DNA of 64,000 nt from Flavobacterium ginsenosidimutans (GCF_003254625.1 NZ_QJRJ01000081.1:62001-126000), one strand, 5' to 3'; positions 35,862 through 43,831 are shown, numbered from the stretch's first letter. The notes: generated from the letters alone by a model not told the origin. Made by a program: numbers and translations.

Positions 35862-35883
35862 TTAACACTGTTAGGCAAATGTA
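35862..35883 (-). promoter_or_regulatory. tetR promoter with overlapping operator
   Basis: On the minus strand TACATTTG (35876-35883) is a full -7 box, followed 1 nt later by the palindrome TTAACACTGTTAG (plus strand 35862-35874), which covers the expected transcription start. This arrangement fits autorepression. The ATG is at 35840. Confidence 0.7.
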
Positions 35884-36040
35884 TGACGGTTTTTCTAATA
35901 ATGAAATATTTTTATCATAATATTTTCTTATCGTGTCATAGATTAATGCAAAAAGCTTTAAGAACCCTTTATTTTATTGAGATTTCTTTTGGTGTGATTT
36001 TATTAAGGAGCACAACTTTTTCGTTTTTTAAGACCACTTG

Positions 36041-36109
36041 TCCTGCTCTTCACTATATCTTTTATGCCGAACCCCGGCATAAAAGGATGCCGTTTCGATC
36101 AGGGCTAGG
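36041..36109 (-). ncRNA. Structured RNA-like element (possibly Flavo-1)
   Basis: On the minus strand the element starts CCTAGCCCTGATCGAAACGG, contains a perfect 10-bp hairpin (TTTTATGCCG at 36060-36069 with 36075-36084, 5-nt loop) and ends AAGATATAGTGAAGAGCAGGA. I recall this AGCCCTGAT...ATCCTTTT...AAAAGATATAG...GCAGGA layout as very common between flavobacterial genes, and it may be the Rfam Flavo-1 motif. That name is from memory. No protein is encoded here; the long frame crossing it looks spurious. Confidence 0.45.
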
Positions 36110-36133
36110 TGAGAGCGTGTATTTTTTCATTAG

Positions 36134-36166
36134 AACTTTGTCAAAGTTTCAAACTTTGACAAAGTT
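36134..36166. repeat. Near-perfect palindrome of CTTTGTCAAAG motif
   Basis: AACTTTGTCAAAGTTT (36134-36149) is exactly inverted at 36151-36166 with a single-base centre. A related hairpin serves as terminator at 24447-24477. Confidence 0.75.
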
Positions 36167-36187
36167 GACAAGAACGATTCTCTTACC

Positions 36188-37004
36188 GCAAAATTCCGAA
36201 AGAATGAAATATTTATAGATTGTTGGTTACGCGGTTTACAAAAAAGCTCCAGCGGAGCGACATATTAATTATTGCAAATCCAAAAAATATTTCGCTCCGC
36301 TGGGGCTCTTGCAAAACGGAATTGATTTTTCTATAAATATTCCGTCCCTCTGGGACTTGCTATAGAATACAATTTTAACGTTCGGTTTGTCATCCTGAGG
36401 AACGAAGGATCACACTCGAATATCGACAAAGATTGGAATTTCACAAATAAATAAAGCTCAAAATTCTCATCCCGCAAAATTCCGGAGGAATGAAATATTT
36501 ATAGATTGTTGGATACACGGTTTGCAAAGAGCTCCAGCGGAGCGACATATTAATTATTGTAAATCCAAAAAATATTTCGCCCCGCTGGGGCTCTTGCAAA
36601 ACGGAATTGATTTTTCTATAAATATTCCGTCCCGCTGGGACTTGCTGTAGAATGCAATTTTAGCATTCAGTTTGTCATCCTTAGGAACGAAAGATCATAC
36701 GAGCAAATCGACAAAGATTAGAATTTCACAAATAAATAAAGCGTAAAATTCCGGAGGAATGAAATATTTATAGGTTTATGGATACGCGGTTTACAAAAGA
36801 GCTCCAGCGGAGCGACATATTAATTATTGCAAATCCAAAAAATATTTCGCTCCGCTGGGGCTCTTCTAAATTGGAATTAATTGTTTATAAATATTTCGTC
36901 CCGCTGGGACTTTTGCAGAATACAATTTTGGCGTTCAGTTTGTCATCCTGAGGAACGAAGGATCACACTCGTAAGTCGACAAAGATTAGATTCCACGCGT
37001 AGTT
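36188..37004. repeat. Three tandem copies of a 270-286-bp composite repeat
   Basis: Units start at 36188, 36474 and 36743. Each contains an outer inverted pair (GGAATGAAATATTTATAG with CTATAAATATTCC), an inner inverted pair (GAGCTCCAGCGGAGCG with CGCTCCGCTGGGGCTC), and then a TGTCATCCTGAGGAACGAAG REP segment. The copies differ by point changes and small indels. No frame is conserved across them. They fill most of the 1.3-kb gap between tetR and the cupin gene. Confidence 0.85.
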
Positions 37005-37107
37005 TGTCATCCCGACGAAAGGAGGGATCTCCATAAGTAGCTCCGCAAAGATTGTCAATTATGATTGCGGAATTCCTAGTGTGATCCTTCGTTCCTCAGG
37101 ATGACAA
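37005..37107. repeat. Inverted REP pair before cupin gene
   Basis: TGTCATCCCGACGAAAGGAG (from 37005) is matched by the inverted CCTTCGTTCCTCAGGATGACA ending at 37106. It directly follows the tandem array and stops about 57 bp before the cupin start. Confidence 0.75.
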
Positions 37108-37163
37108 AAACTCGAATACAGCCATCTGTATTCAATTTTTTTCGTAACATTACAATAAAAAAA

Positions 37164-37598
37164 ATGAAACCTCTAACTATCCTAAAGACCACAATCGCTG
37201 TTTTATTTTTCCAGCAAACCTTTTCTCAGGAAACAAAAAAAGAAACCGTAACACCACAATACACAATCGAAAACTGTGTCAATCATTTTGATATAAACAA
37301 AGCCACCAAAACCAAAGTAGGTTATCAATATTGGTTTGCAGACAAAGATTTTACTCAAGAAAACACTTTAAAAATGAGCATTGTCGAACCTGGAAAATCA
37401 ACACACGCGCCGCATCACCATCCTGAAGAAGAATTTTTCTACATCTTAGAAGGAACAGCCGAATTCTTCCTTAACGGAAAAACTGTTACAGCTGGTCCAA
37501 ATACAAGTTTCTATTGTCCGCCAAATGCCGAACACGGAATTAGTAATGCAGGAAAAACAGATTTGAAATATTTAGTTATTAAAAAGGATTTGAGATAG
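37164..37598 (+). CDS. Secreted cupin domain protein
   Basis: A 144-residue protein. The ATG at 37164 is chosen because a signal peptide (about 1-22, ending TFSQ) begins there; an upstream in-frame ATG at 37101 lies inside the REP repeat. The cupin barrel spans about 60-140, with the first metal motif HAPHHHPEEEFFYILEG (His81 to Glu90) and the second ending NAEHG (His124). This is the usual set of His/Glu ligands for Fe, Mn or Zn. Many such small cupins are dioxygenase- or isomerase-like, but the substrate here is unknown. It is periplasmic or exported, monocistronic, and isolated among repeats. Confidence 0.8.
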   Translation: MKPLTILKTTIAVLFFQQTFSQETKKETVTPQYTIENCVNHFDINKATKTKVGYQYWFADKDFTQENTLKMSIVEPGKSTHAPHHHPEEEFFYILEGTAEFFLNGKTVTAGPNTSFYCPPNAEHGISNAGKTDLKYLVIKKDLR

Positions 37599-37665
37599 TT
37601 TGGTTTCTTGTATTTTGAATTTTTTGGTTGTGTTTAACGGAATTTAATTAGCATTTAAGATACCA

Positions 37666-38001
37666 TTAATCTGCATGCATTTCAAAATAATTGGAAGCCA
37701 TTTCTACAATTGCCTCTTTTGTTGTAAAACTATATTGAACTCCATGATTGAGTGTATAGGAATCTCCAAGTTCAGGATAATGCTGTTTTCCATCGATTTG
37801 AAAGGGATCTAGAACCGACAGCCAAAGATTGCGATGCCGATCTTTGAAATAAAACTGATCTCTATCTGAAACGACTAAGATCGTCCCATTGTTATCGTCA
37901 AGAATTGAAGTGTAGTTACTGCTTTCATAATCGCCCAAAATAGTAATATTGGTATTGTATTTTTGGGACATTATTTTTGCAATTTTCTTTTTTAACGGCA
38001 T
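37666..38001 (-). CDS. Hypothetical protein, 111 residues
   Basis: I do not recognise this one. It has no signal peptide or TM helix. The N-terminus is basic (MPLKKKIAKIM), followed by alternating beta/turn segments (TILVVSDRDQFYFKDRHRNLWLSVLDPF) and a helical C-terminus. Met12 is an alternative start. It converges on the cupin gene. Confidence 0.5.
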   Translation of the reverse strand: MPLKKKIAKIMSQKYNTNITILGDYESSNYTSILDDNNGTILVVSDRDQFYFKDRHRNLWLSVLDPFQIDGKQHYPELGDSYTLNHGVQYSFTTKEAIVEMASNYFEMHAD

Positions 38002-38165
38002 AAGAAGTGGTATTTAATTGGTCTGGAAGACAGTAAATTTAAAACCGCAGGATTTATGAATATTACCCCTAAAAGTTTTTTTTATATTAAAATAAGGTTT
38101 TTTTGCTCGATAATTTGAGTGAAGCTTTGAATACTTATTTTCGACTAGAAGCATACATAAGTTTC

Positions 38166-38204
38166 AATAAAATAAAAAACCTCGATCTTATGAATCAAGG
38201 TTTT
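38166..38204 (-). terminator. Terminator-like hairpin upstream of 37666 gene
   Basis: AAAACCTCGAT (38176-38186) pairs with 38194-38204 (one mismatch), and the minus strand runs into TTTTTTATTTT. It lies 32 bp past the stop of the 38236 gene. A sister hairpin with the same CCTCGA stem is at 39969. Confidence 0.7.
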
Positions 38205-38235
38205 GTTTTAAAATCTTTGTTTTTCAATGCGTTAT

Positions 38236-38853
38236 CTATAATTCTAATGTAATCAAATAAAGAATGAAAGCAAGTAGTATTGATCCAATTCCAACTATCA
38301 GTATTGGATCGACTATATCAAAAAGTTTTGGTTTTTTAGGAAGAGAATATACAATGGCTGTCAAAATAGTGATCGAAAACAAAATCAGAAAAATCCTTTT
38401 TCCTCCTCCAGTGTCTACTTCATTTCTGCATCTAAGATCGAGGTATTCTTTATCATTTTTTATGAGCGAATGAATTTCACAGGAATTTTGCGTGTTGAAA
38501 TCATTCAAATCATTTTTTAAAATAGCAATTGAGATAGTATCTCCAGTTTTTATTTCATTTATAACTTCTTCATCATTAACACAACTATAGTCATAACCAG
38601 TAATCTCAAAAGTACTTTGATTATTAATGCAATTAAATTCTATCCATTTTCTGCTTCTTTTTCCTTTTCTTTCTTTGAATTTAGGAGCGTTCGAAATGAT
38701 CAGGTTTTCATAAACTTCAAGGTCTGATTTTTCTATGGCATAACTTCCGCTAATGACTTTGATAAAAAAATAAGTTCCGAAAATGAGACACAATACAGAT
38801 ACAACTAAATAACCTTTTTGTTTTTCTTCCCAATCACTAATGCTGTTAATCAT
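38236..38853 (-). CDS. Hypothetical three-TM membrane protein
   Basis: A 205-residue protein that I do not recognise. One TM helix lies near the N-terminus (about 15-33). The 110-residue extramembrane region contains EFNCINNQSTFEITGYDYSCVNDEEV, with several cysteines (in VNDEEV, QNSCEIHS and LRCRNE contexts) that could pair in the periplasm. Two C-terminal helices follow (about 150-170 and 180-203). A full TAnnTTTG box lies 26 bp upstream and a terminator downstream, so it is a self-contained gene. Confidence 0.6.
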   Translation of the reverse strand: MINSISDWEEKQKGYLVVSVLCLIFGTYFFIKVISGSYAIEKSDLEVYENLIISNAPKFKERKGKRSRKWIEFNCINNQSTFEITGYDYSCVNDEEVINEIKTGDTISIAILKNDLNDFNTQNSCEIHSLIKNDKEYLDLRCRNEVDTGGGKRIFLILFSITILTAIVYSLPKKPKLFDIVDPILIVGIGSILLAFILYLITLEL

Positions 38854-38878
38854 ATTAAAGTTTGTGATATTTTGTATT

Positions 38879-38886
38879 CAAAAATA
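38879..38886 (-). promoter_or_regulatory. -7 promoter box of 38236 gene
   Basis: The minus strand reads TATTTTTG (match to TAnnTTTG), 26 bp upstream of the ATG at 38853. No -33 element is obvious. Confidence 0.45.
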
Positions 38887-38944
38887 GGAATATTTTTGTA
38901 GAGATTTTGGGTTTAGAATTGTTGGTGTTTTTGTTGTGCTTTGT

Positions 38945-39500
38945 TGTCAGTCTGAGCGAAGTCGAAGACCGCATTAGTAGCTCTACAAAGATTGGCGATT
39001 ATAGGAGCGGGGCTTCGACTTCGCTCAGCCTGACAAATGTTTACGTGCAGCTTGTCATCCTGAGGAACGAAGGATCACACGCGCATATCGACAAAGATTG
39101 TCGATTTAGATTGCGGGGCTTCGACTTCGCTCAGCCTGACAAATGTTTACGAGTAGTTTGTCATCCTGAGGGACGAAGGATCACACACGCATATCGACAA
39201 AGATTGTCGATTTAGATTGCGGGGCTTCGACTTCGCTCAGCCTGACAAATGTTTACGAGTAGTTTGTCATCCTGAGGGACGAAGGATCACACACGCATAT
39301 CGACAAAGATTGACGATTTAGATTGCGGGGCTTCGACTTCGCTCAGCCTGACAAATGTGTACGTGTAGTTTGTCATCCTGAGGGACGAAGGATCACACAT
39401 GTATTTCGACAAAGATTATCAACTCACTTTGCGGAGTTTCTCGCGAAGATTTGCTTCGCCTATTCGCTATCGCTCGGGTCTCCTTACGTCGAAATGACAA
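38945..39500. repeat. Tandem array of REP pairs, 106-bp period, five units
   Basis: Units start at 38945, 39053, 39159, 39265 and 39371 (spacings 108, 106, 106, 106). Each is a hairpin made of TGTCATCCTGAGGGACGAAG and, about 65 bp later, the partly inverse GGGCTTCGACTTCGCTCAGC. The last unit decays after about 39420. The middle three units are almost identical, indicating recent duplication. Frames crossing it repeat RGFDFAQPDKC, which is only translated REP. Confidence 0.9.
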
Positions 39501-39597
39501 AAATGCGATAAATCCCTGCTGAAATATAGATTTCTTATATTTGATAAAAGCAATATATTAATTGAAAGAAAAATCCTTCTTTTAAAATAATTTTCTC

Positions 39598-39605
39598 TAC
39601 ATTTG
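39598..39605 (+). promoter_or_regulatory. -7 promoter box before the 39719 gene
   Basis: TACATTTG matches TAnnTTTG on the plus strand and would give a leader of about 110 nt to the ATG at 39719. No -33 element is evident. Confidence 0.4.
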
Positions 39606-39718
39606 AAGTTCTTAAATCTTCACATTTAAAATAAAGTAAAAATTTGCCTTTTATGGTTTGACAAGTAATTCTAGCTACAGTGTCTTACCAAACAGGCTTT
39701 AATTCACTAAATGGAAGA

Positions 39719-39952
39719 ATGAAAACAAACACCCTTTCCAAAGAAGCCGAAACAAGGCTGATTGATTTTTTTAACCATATTATAGATCCCGAAGATATGG
39801 CTAAAATCTTAAGACAAGTAAATTGCATTTTAGCTCTCGGCGTAATGCGACAACACGAAACCCTCCAAATTGGACTAACCAATTTTGAAGACAATTATTA
39901 TTGGCTCAATGAATTGGCGGAGATTTTGAATCCTTATTTGAGTGCGGAGTAG
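39719..39952 (+). CDS. Small helical hypothetical protein
   Basis: A 77-residue protein if started at the ATG (an in-frame GTG at 39680 would add 13 residues). It is mostly helical, with EAETRLIDFFNHIIDPEDMAKILRQVNCILALGVMRQHE followed by NYYWLNELAEILNPYL. I recall no family or function. It has its own promoter box and a strong terminator at 39969, which supports it being a real gene. It separates the REP array from the DUF4365/AbiC pair. Confidence 0.6.
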   Translation: MKTNTLSKEAETRLIDFFNHIIDPEDMAKILRQVNCILALGVMRQHETLQIGLTNFEDNYYWLNELAEILNPYLSAE

Positions 39953-39968
39953 AGATTTTTTAAATGGA

Positions 39969-40006
39969 AAAACCTCGACTTTTTTAAGATCGAGGTTTTA
40001 TTTTAA
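39969..40006 (+). terminator. Terminator after the 39719 gene
   Basis: AAAACCTCGA (39969-39978) pairs with 39990-39999 and is followed by ATTTTAAT. It also lies just past the stop of the convergent DUF4365 gene, so it could serve both strands. Confidence 0.8.
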
Positions 40007-40036
40007 TGTATCATTTATCTGTCGTGCCAATAAGAA

Positions 40037-41056
40037 CTAAATTATTTTTGCAAATATATTTTTTGTCATTTCTACTGCATCTCCCAATTCATTAATTATT
40101 AAATCTAACACTTCAATATATTGTTTTTTTGCTTCTTTCAAAGTCGAATGATTATTTGGCATACTACTAACTGTATCTCTTAGATTAATAAAAGTGTTTA
40201 ATGCATAATCAATTTGATTTGGCACTTGCTCAATGAAATTTACATCATCTACAAAATCTTCTAATCTAAAGTTCAGGAACTGCATGCCTATTATAAGCTT
40301 TTCAAATCCACTGATTCCAATAGAATATAATTGAGAAAATAATTCAATCTCTGTCTCAGATCTTCGGGCAGTTAAATTCATTGATTTTCCTAAAGCTTTA
40401 TAGGTATTTATTAATTCTGCGTTTAAATCTGGCGATTTCTTTTCAATAAAATGGTTTAATTTTTCTGTTAAGCGATTTGTTTCTGTTGTTTGTGAATTTA
40501 GAAAAGCACTTATATTATTTATACATATTGTAGCATCAGTAATAGACTTTATGTCTTCATTGATTTCATCAATATCATTCGAATCTACTCTGCCTCTGAA
40601 GACATCGAACTTCTTCTCATTTTTAAGAGATAAAATTTGAACAAGTCTGCTTTCTGATTTTTCATTAAGTTTTTGTTTTAATGGAATCTCAATTTTCCAT
40701 CTTTTTTTACTTTTCTTTAAGTTTTCGGTCGTTATTGCTTGCCAATAGGTTTCATCTTCATTTGGTAAATGAGCAACAAGGATTATGGGGATGTTTAGAT
40801 TTAACCAGTAATTATAATGGACATTGCTAACATAATAGGTCAAACCTTTTTCAGTTTTATAAAAATTGCCCAAACCACTCTTAATTTGAATCGCAATAAA
40901 TTTCCCCGTGGGTTCTCCATTTTGAACTTGCTCTATTATTCCATCTATTCCCACATCAGCAATAGATTGTTCTCTAAAAATCCAACCAAGATTTTTAGTT
41001 ATAATTCTTTCTGTTGCATTAACACCTATTCTTTCTGTAGGATCAAATCTTTTCAT
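40037..41056 (-). CDS. DUF4365 nuclease-like protein
   Basis: A 339-residue protein. The N-terminal part (about 8-155) matches the DUF4365 family: GVNATERIITKNLGW, then Asp38 in DVGIDGII and Gln57-x-Lys59 in AIQIKSG. These would be the D...(E/Q)xK residues of a PD-(D/E)XK nuclease fold. LTYYVSNVHYNYWLNLNIPIILVAHLPNEDETYWQAI is the rest of that domain. Residues 160-339 are helical with no known motif. DUF4365 proteins recur beside restriction and defence genes. The gene lies 84 bp downstream of a putative AbiC-like membrane protein gene on the same strand, is low in G+C, and follows a REP array. Nuclease activity is inferred. Confidence 0.75.
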   Translation of the reverse strand: MKRFDPTERIGVNATERIITKNLGWIFREQSIADVGIDGIIEQVQNGEPTGKFIAIQIKSGLGNFYKTEKGLTYYVSNVHYNYWLNLNIPIILVAHLPNEDETYWQAITTENLKKSKKRWKIEIPLKQKLNEKSESRLVQILSLKNEKKFDVFRGRVDSNDIDEINEDIKSITDATICINNISAFLNSQTTETNRLTEKLNHFIEKKSPDLNAELINTYKALGKSMNLTARRSETEIELFSQLYSIGISGFEKLIIGMQFLNFRLEDFVDDVNFIEQVPNQIDYALNTFINLRDTVSSMPNNHSTLKEAKKQYIEVLDLIINELGDAVEMTKNIFAKII

Positions 41057-41140
41057 GTTTTTAAATCTTGAATTTAATGCTTTTTTATAAAAAAAATGAT
41101 TTTATTGTTTATCAAAAACTTTTCTCTGGTTCCTTAATCA

Positions 41141-42394
41141 CTATTTTCTTGTACTAATTATATAGACTTGTTCAAAAAGGGAATCTCTATCTTTTTTATT
41201 TTCTTCATAATTAAAATTAGTGTCTGAAAATATAATTTTTAAATTCAATCCTTCAATCAAAAAGGTTGGAGGTAAATTATGAATTATTCTGAAATCAGTC
41301 AAAAATTTATTTTCATTATTTTCCCATTCAGACCCTGTTCCTGAATACCAGTTATAAAATATGTGTAATTGCTCGTAATTGGAAAGTATTGATCTAAGTA
41401 CTCTTAAATAATTTCTTTTCTCATGATAACTTAGAAAATCATTATTAGCCACATATTTAACTAGAGAGTACAGTTGTCTAATTATCAGTGATAATTTCGT
41501 TTCCATACCCTTAAAGGGAATATGATTGAATTTTATTCCGTACTTTTCAATAAAGATTAAGTATGAATAATGATAATTTTCAAATAGTAGGTCTTGAAAT
41601 AATGTATCATATTCTTTAATGTCTAATTTTTCCAAAAGGGTTGATACTTCTAAATCTTCTTCATTAGTTAAAGTCTTATTTTGCTCTTTGTCTTTAATGA
41701 TATATCTATATATACTATCTAAAATATCATCCAGTTCTAGAAAATCTTTTTTACGTATATTATATTTATCGCTAAGAAATAGAATGTTTTTTTCTTCAAA
41801 GAAAAATTTTCTGCCCATATAAAAAATTTTATAGGCAATTTTGAATTTAATTTCAATTGGTTTGTCTGTCAATATATTAGATACTATAAAATAGATAAAT
41901 TTTATTTCCTTATCTAATTCGTAGAAAACTTTACGGCCTGTTAGTGTACTACCATTTTTTAAGGGTAAGTATATATTATTAATTTCTTCTTTTGCTAAAT
42001 TTAGTCTTTCATAAAATTGTGACTCAAATTGTTGAATTGTGAATTGTTCTTGTACCTGTTGATTGGCTATAAATTGCGCATAAAAAGCAAGTGATGCTGC
42101 AATTATCCCAATAAAGGCAATTATTGGGTTCAGAATACCACCAATTAAATCGCCATATGGACCAATTTTTCCGTAGTCTACAGTTGTTAGATTAGGATTG
42201 ACCAATAAATCATTAGTAAAATTTAAAATTATTGCTAATAGAAATGCAGATATTGCTAATAAACATAAGGAAATAATAACTGTTGAGCTTTTTTTATTTT
42301 TAGCGTTTTTTCCAAATTTATGTAATAAGAAATAGCCTGAAAAGAAAAATGCAATAGCTGCAATGACTGAAGATAAAAAAGAAAAAAAAATCAT
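41141..42394 (-). CDS. Putative phage abortive infection protein (AbiC-like)
   Basis: A 417-residue protein. Two TM helices (about 4-24 and 38-58) are followed by GDLIGGILNPIIAFIGIIAA (81-100), a third TM segment. AFYAQFIANQQVQEQFTIQQFESQFYERLNLAKEEINNI comes next. The G(D)xxGGxLNP and QQFESxF positions are what I know as the signature of the putative-AbiC family (PF16872). A cytoplasmic helical domain fills 140-417, with NYEQLHIFYNWYSGTGSEWE near the end. Such proteins are thought to block phage multiplication by stopping or killing the infected cell. It is strongly AT-rich and paired with the DUF4365 gene downstream. Two inverted repeats lie upstream. Confidence 0.75.
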   Translation of the reverse strand: MIFFSFLSSVIAAIAFFFSGYFLLHKFGKNAKNKKSSTVIISLCLLAISAFLLAIILNFTNDLLVNPNLTTVDYGKIGPYGDLIGGILNPIIAFIGIIAASLAFYAQFIANQQVQEQFTIQQFESQFYERLNLAKEEINNIYLPLKNGSTLTGRKVFYELDKEIKFIYFIVSNILTDKPIEIKFKIAYKIFYMGRKFFFEEKNILFLSDKYNIRKKDFLELDDILDSIYRYIIKDKEQNKTLTNEEDLEVSTLLEKLDIKEYDTLFQDLLFENYHYSYLIFIEKYGIKFNHIPFKGMETKLSLIIRQLYSLVKYVANNDFLSYHEKRNYLRVLRSILSNYEQLHIFYNWYSGTGSEWENNENKFLTDFRIIHNLPPTFLIEGLNLKIIFSDTNFNYEENKKDRDSLFEQVYIISTRK

Positions 42395-42420
42395 GTTTTG
42401 GTTTTAATAAATTTTAGGAT

Positions 42421-42476
42421 TTATTCGATTGGAAATTTAAGTACTATCTATCGAATAATTTTACGGAAAACCGTAA
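42421..42476. promoter_or_regulatory. Two inverted repeats upstream of the AbiC-like gene
   Basis: TTATTCGAT (42421-42429) is inverted at 42450-42458, and TTACGG (42461-42466) is inverted at 42471-42476 with AAAA between. They lie 27-82 bp upstream of the ATG at 42394 on the minus strand, where operator or leader structures are expected. No TAnnTTTG box was found. Confidence 0.4.
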
Positions 42477-42570
42477 GATTATAAATTAAGATTTTATTTA
42501 GATGAGTTCTTTTCAGATTATTCTTTAATTAGAAAAGTTAGAAATACAATTAGGTTTTGGTAAACGTAGT

Positions 42571-42616
42571 AACAAAAAAAGGACAGTCCCTCCAATTAAA
42601 GAAGAACTGCCCTTTT
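42571..42616 (-). terminator. Terminator of the second RND operon
   Basis: AAAAGGACAGT (42577-42587) pairs with 42606-42616 (one mismatch), and the minus strand continues TTTTTTTGTT. It lies 77 bp beyond the adaptor-gene stop. Confidence 0.75.
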
Positions 42617-42692
42617 AGGCAAATTTTTAAATTTGCATTCCTAAGAATGCGTACAGTTTTTGGTAATCACTAAATTGAAGACTAAACGCAGG

Positions 42693-43778
42693 TTATTCGT
42701 TTATGGTATCGCCTTCCTTAGTTTCTTCGCTGGCAATTTTTACCAGTTTATCGTTTGGAGTCAAATCGCCGAAAATTTCAATTTTATCTTCGATTTCTCT
42801 TCCTTTTTTAATGTCAACTCTTGTCGCTTTGTGGTTTACTACTTTTACCACATAAATTCCTTCTGCAGAACTTACTACTGCCGATTTTGGCACTACAAAT
42901 GTGCTGTCTTTCGCGTTAAGCGGTAATAAAACTTCGGCAACCATTCCTGGCAATAAATTTCCTTTGGTGTTGTGAACGTCCATTTCAACTCTTTCAGAAC
43001 GTAATTTTAAATCTAAAGCGCCAGACATTCTGGTAATTTTAGCTGTAAAAGTATCTGGTAACGATTTTACATTAAAACTCATTTCGTCGCCTGGGTGTAA
43101 ATATCCTGTGTACAATTCTGGAACAGAAACCGCCAAACGTAATTTGCTTTGTTCCTGAATCGTCAATAAAGGCAAATCTGAACCTTTTCCTGCTGGGCCA
43201 ACAAATGTTCCTAAATTCACATTTCTAGCTGCTACAACACCATCAAAAGGAGCACGAATTTCCAGATAACCTCTCATAATCGAGATTTCTTTGTGTGCTG
43301 CAATTGCTGCTTGGTATTGTGCATAATCAGAATTCTTTTTACCGCTTGCCATTTCTAAATCGTTTTTAGAAATCGTTCCTTCCACTTTGCTTGTTTCGTA
43401 CAAACGGTTGTAAGTGCTTTTGCTGGTTGCGTAAATCGCTTCCATAGATTTCAATCTCGATTCGGCTGCTACTACTTGCGAGCTTATTTCTGGCGCTTCT
43501 AAAACAATTAAAAGCTGTCCTTTTTTTACTTTCGTACCAATATCAACTTTTAAAGTTTTTACGAAACTGCTCACTTTTGCGTACAAATCAACTTGTTGGA
43601 AACCGGTTAATTCAGCTGGTAAACGCAATTCGGTTGTTAGTTTTTCTTTCGATAAAAGGAAAGTTTCAATTTTAGGTTCTATTTCTGCTTTCGCAGTTTC
43701 TTCTTTTTTCTTTTCACAGCTTAGTACAACTAAAGCTGTAAATAGTATCGCTGTAGATTTTATAATGTTGCTTTTCAT
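42693..43778 (-). CDS. RND efflux periplasmic adaptor (MFP) lipoprotein
   Basis: A 361-residue protein with lipobox VLSC (Cys about 21). The split lipoyl domain (VDLYAKVSSFVKTLKVDIGTKVKKGQLLIVLEAPE) is followed by a helical hairpin (about 85-150) and IRAPFDGVVAARNVNLGTFVG, then beta-barrel and membrane-proximal parts. It connects the RND pump to the outer-membrane channel. It is the last gene of a TolC-RND-MFP operon, the reverse of the more usual order, and is separated from the pump gene by a 220-bp gap with a structured repeat. Confidence 0.93.
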   Translation of the reverse strand: MKSNIIKSTAILFTALVVLSCEKKKEETAKAEIEPKIETFLLSKEKLTTELRLPAELTGFQQVDLYAKVSSFVKTLKVDIGTKVKKGQLLIVLEAPEISSQVVAAESRLKSMEAIYATSKSTYNRLYETSKVEGTISKNDLEMASGKKNSDYAQYQAAIAAHKEISIMRGYLEIRAPFDGVVAARNVNLGTFVGPAGKGSDLPLLTIQEQSKLRLAVSVPELYTGYLHPGDEMSFNVKSLPDTFTAKITRMSGALDLKLRSERVEMDVHNTKGNLLPGMVAEVLLPLNAKDSTFVVPKSAVVSSAEGIYVVKVVNHKATRVDIKKGREIEDKIEIFGDLTPNDKLVKIASEETKEGDTINE

Positions 43779-43831
43779 TTTTTGGTTTTATATAATGAAT
43801 ATATTTTTAATTCTTTGGGAGTAATTATTTT

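Noticed and set aside
35883..36218. A 111-codon plus-strand frame downstream of the tetR promoter
   Set aside because: It reads through the RNA-like element and the CTTTGTCAAAG palindrome, has no domain, and has a composition unlike its neighbours.
37101..37163. Longer start for the cupin protein
   Set aside because: The upstream ATG is the end of a REP repeat, and a signal peptide begins at 37164.
36188..39500. Repeat arrays considered as CRISPR
   Set aside because: Units of 106 and about 280 bp are repeated in full, with no short constant repeats, no unique 30-40-bp spacers and no cas genes.
38907..39511. Plus-strand frames with repeated RGFDFAQPDKC
   Set aside because: They are translations of the 106-bp REP units. 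The repetition comes from the DNA array and the frames are broken between units.
39680..39718. GTG start 13 codons upstream of the ATG at 39719
   Set aside because: The extension (beginning MSYQTG if GTG is used) adds no recognisable feature and an ATG is available. It is kept only as an alternative.
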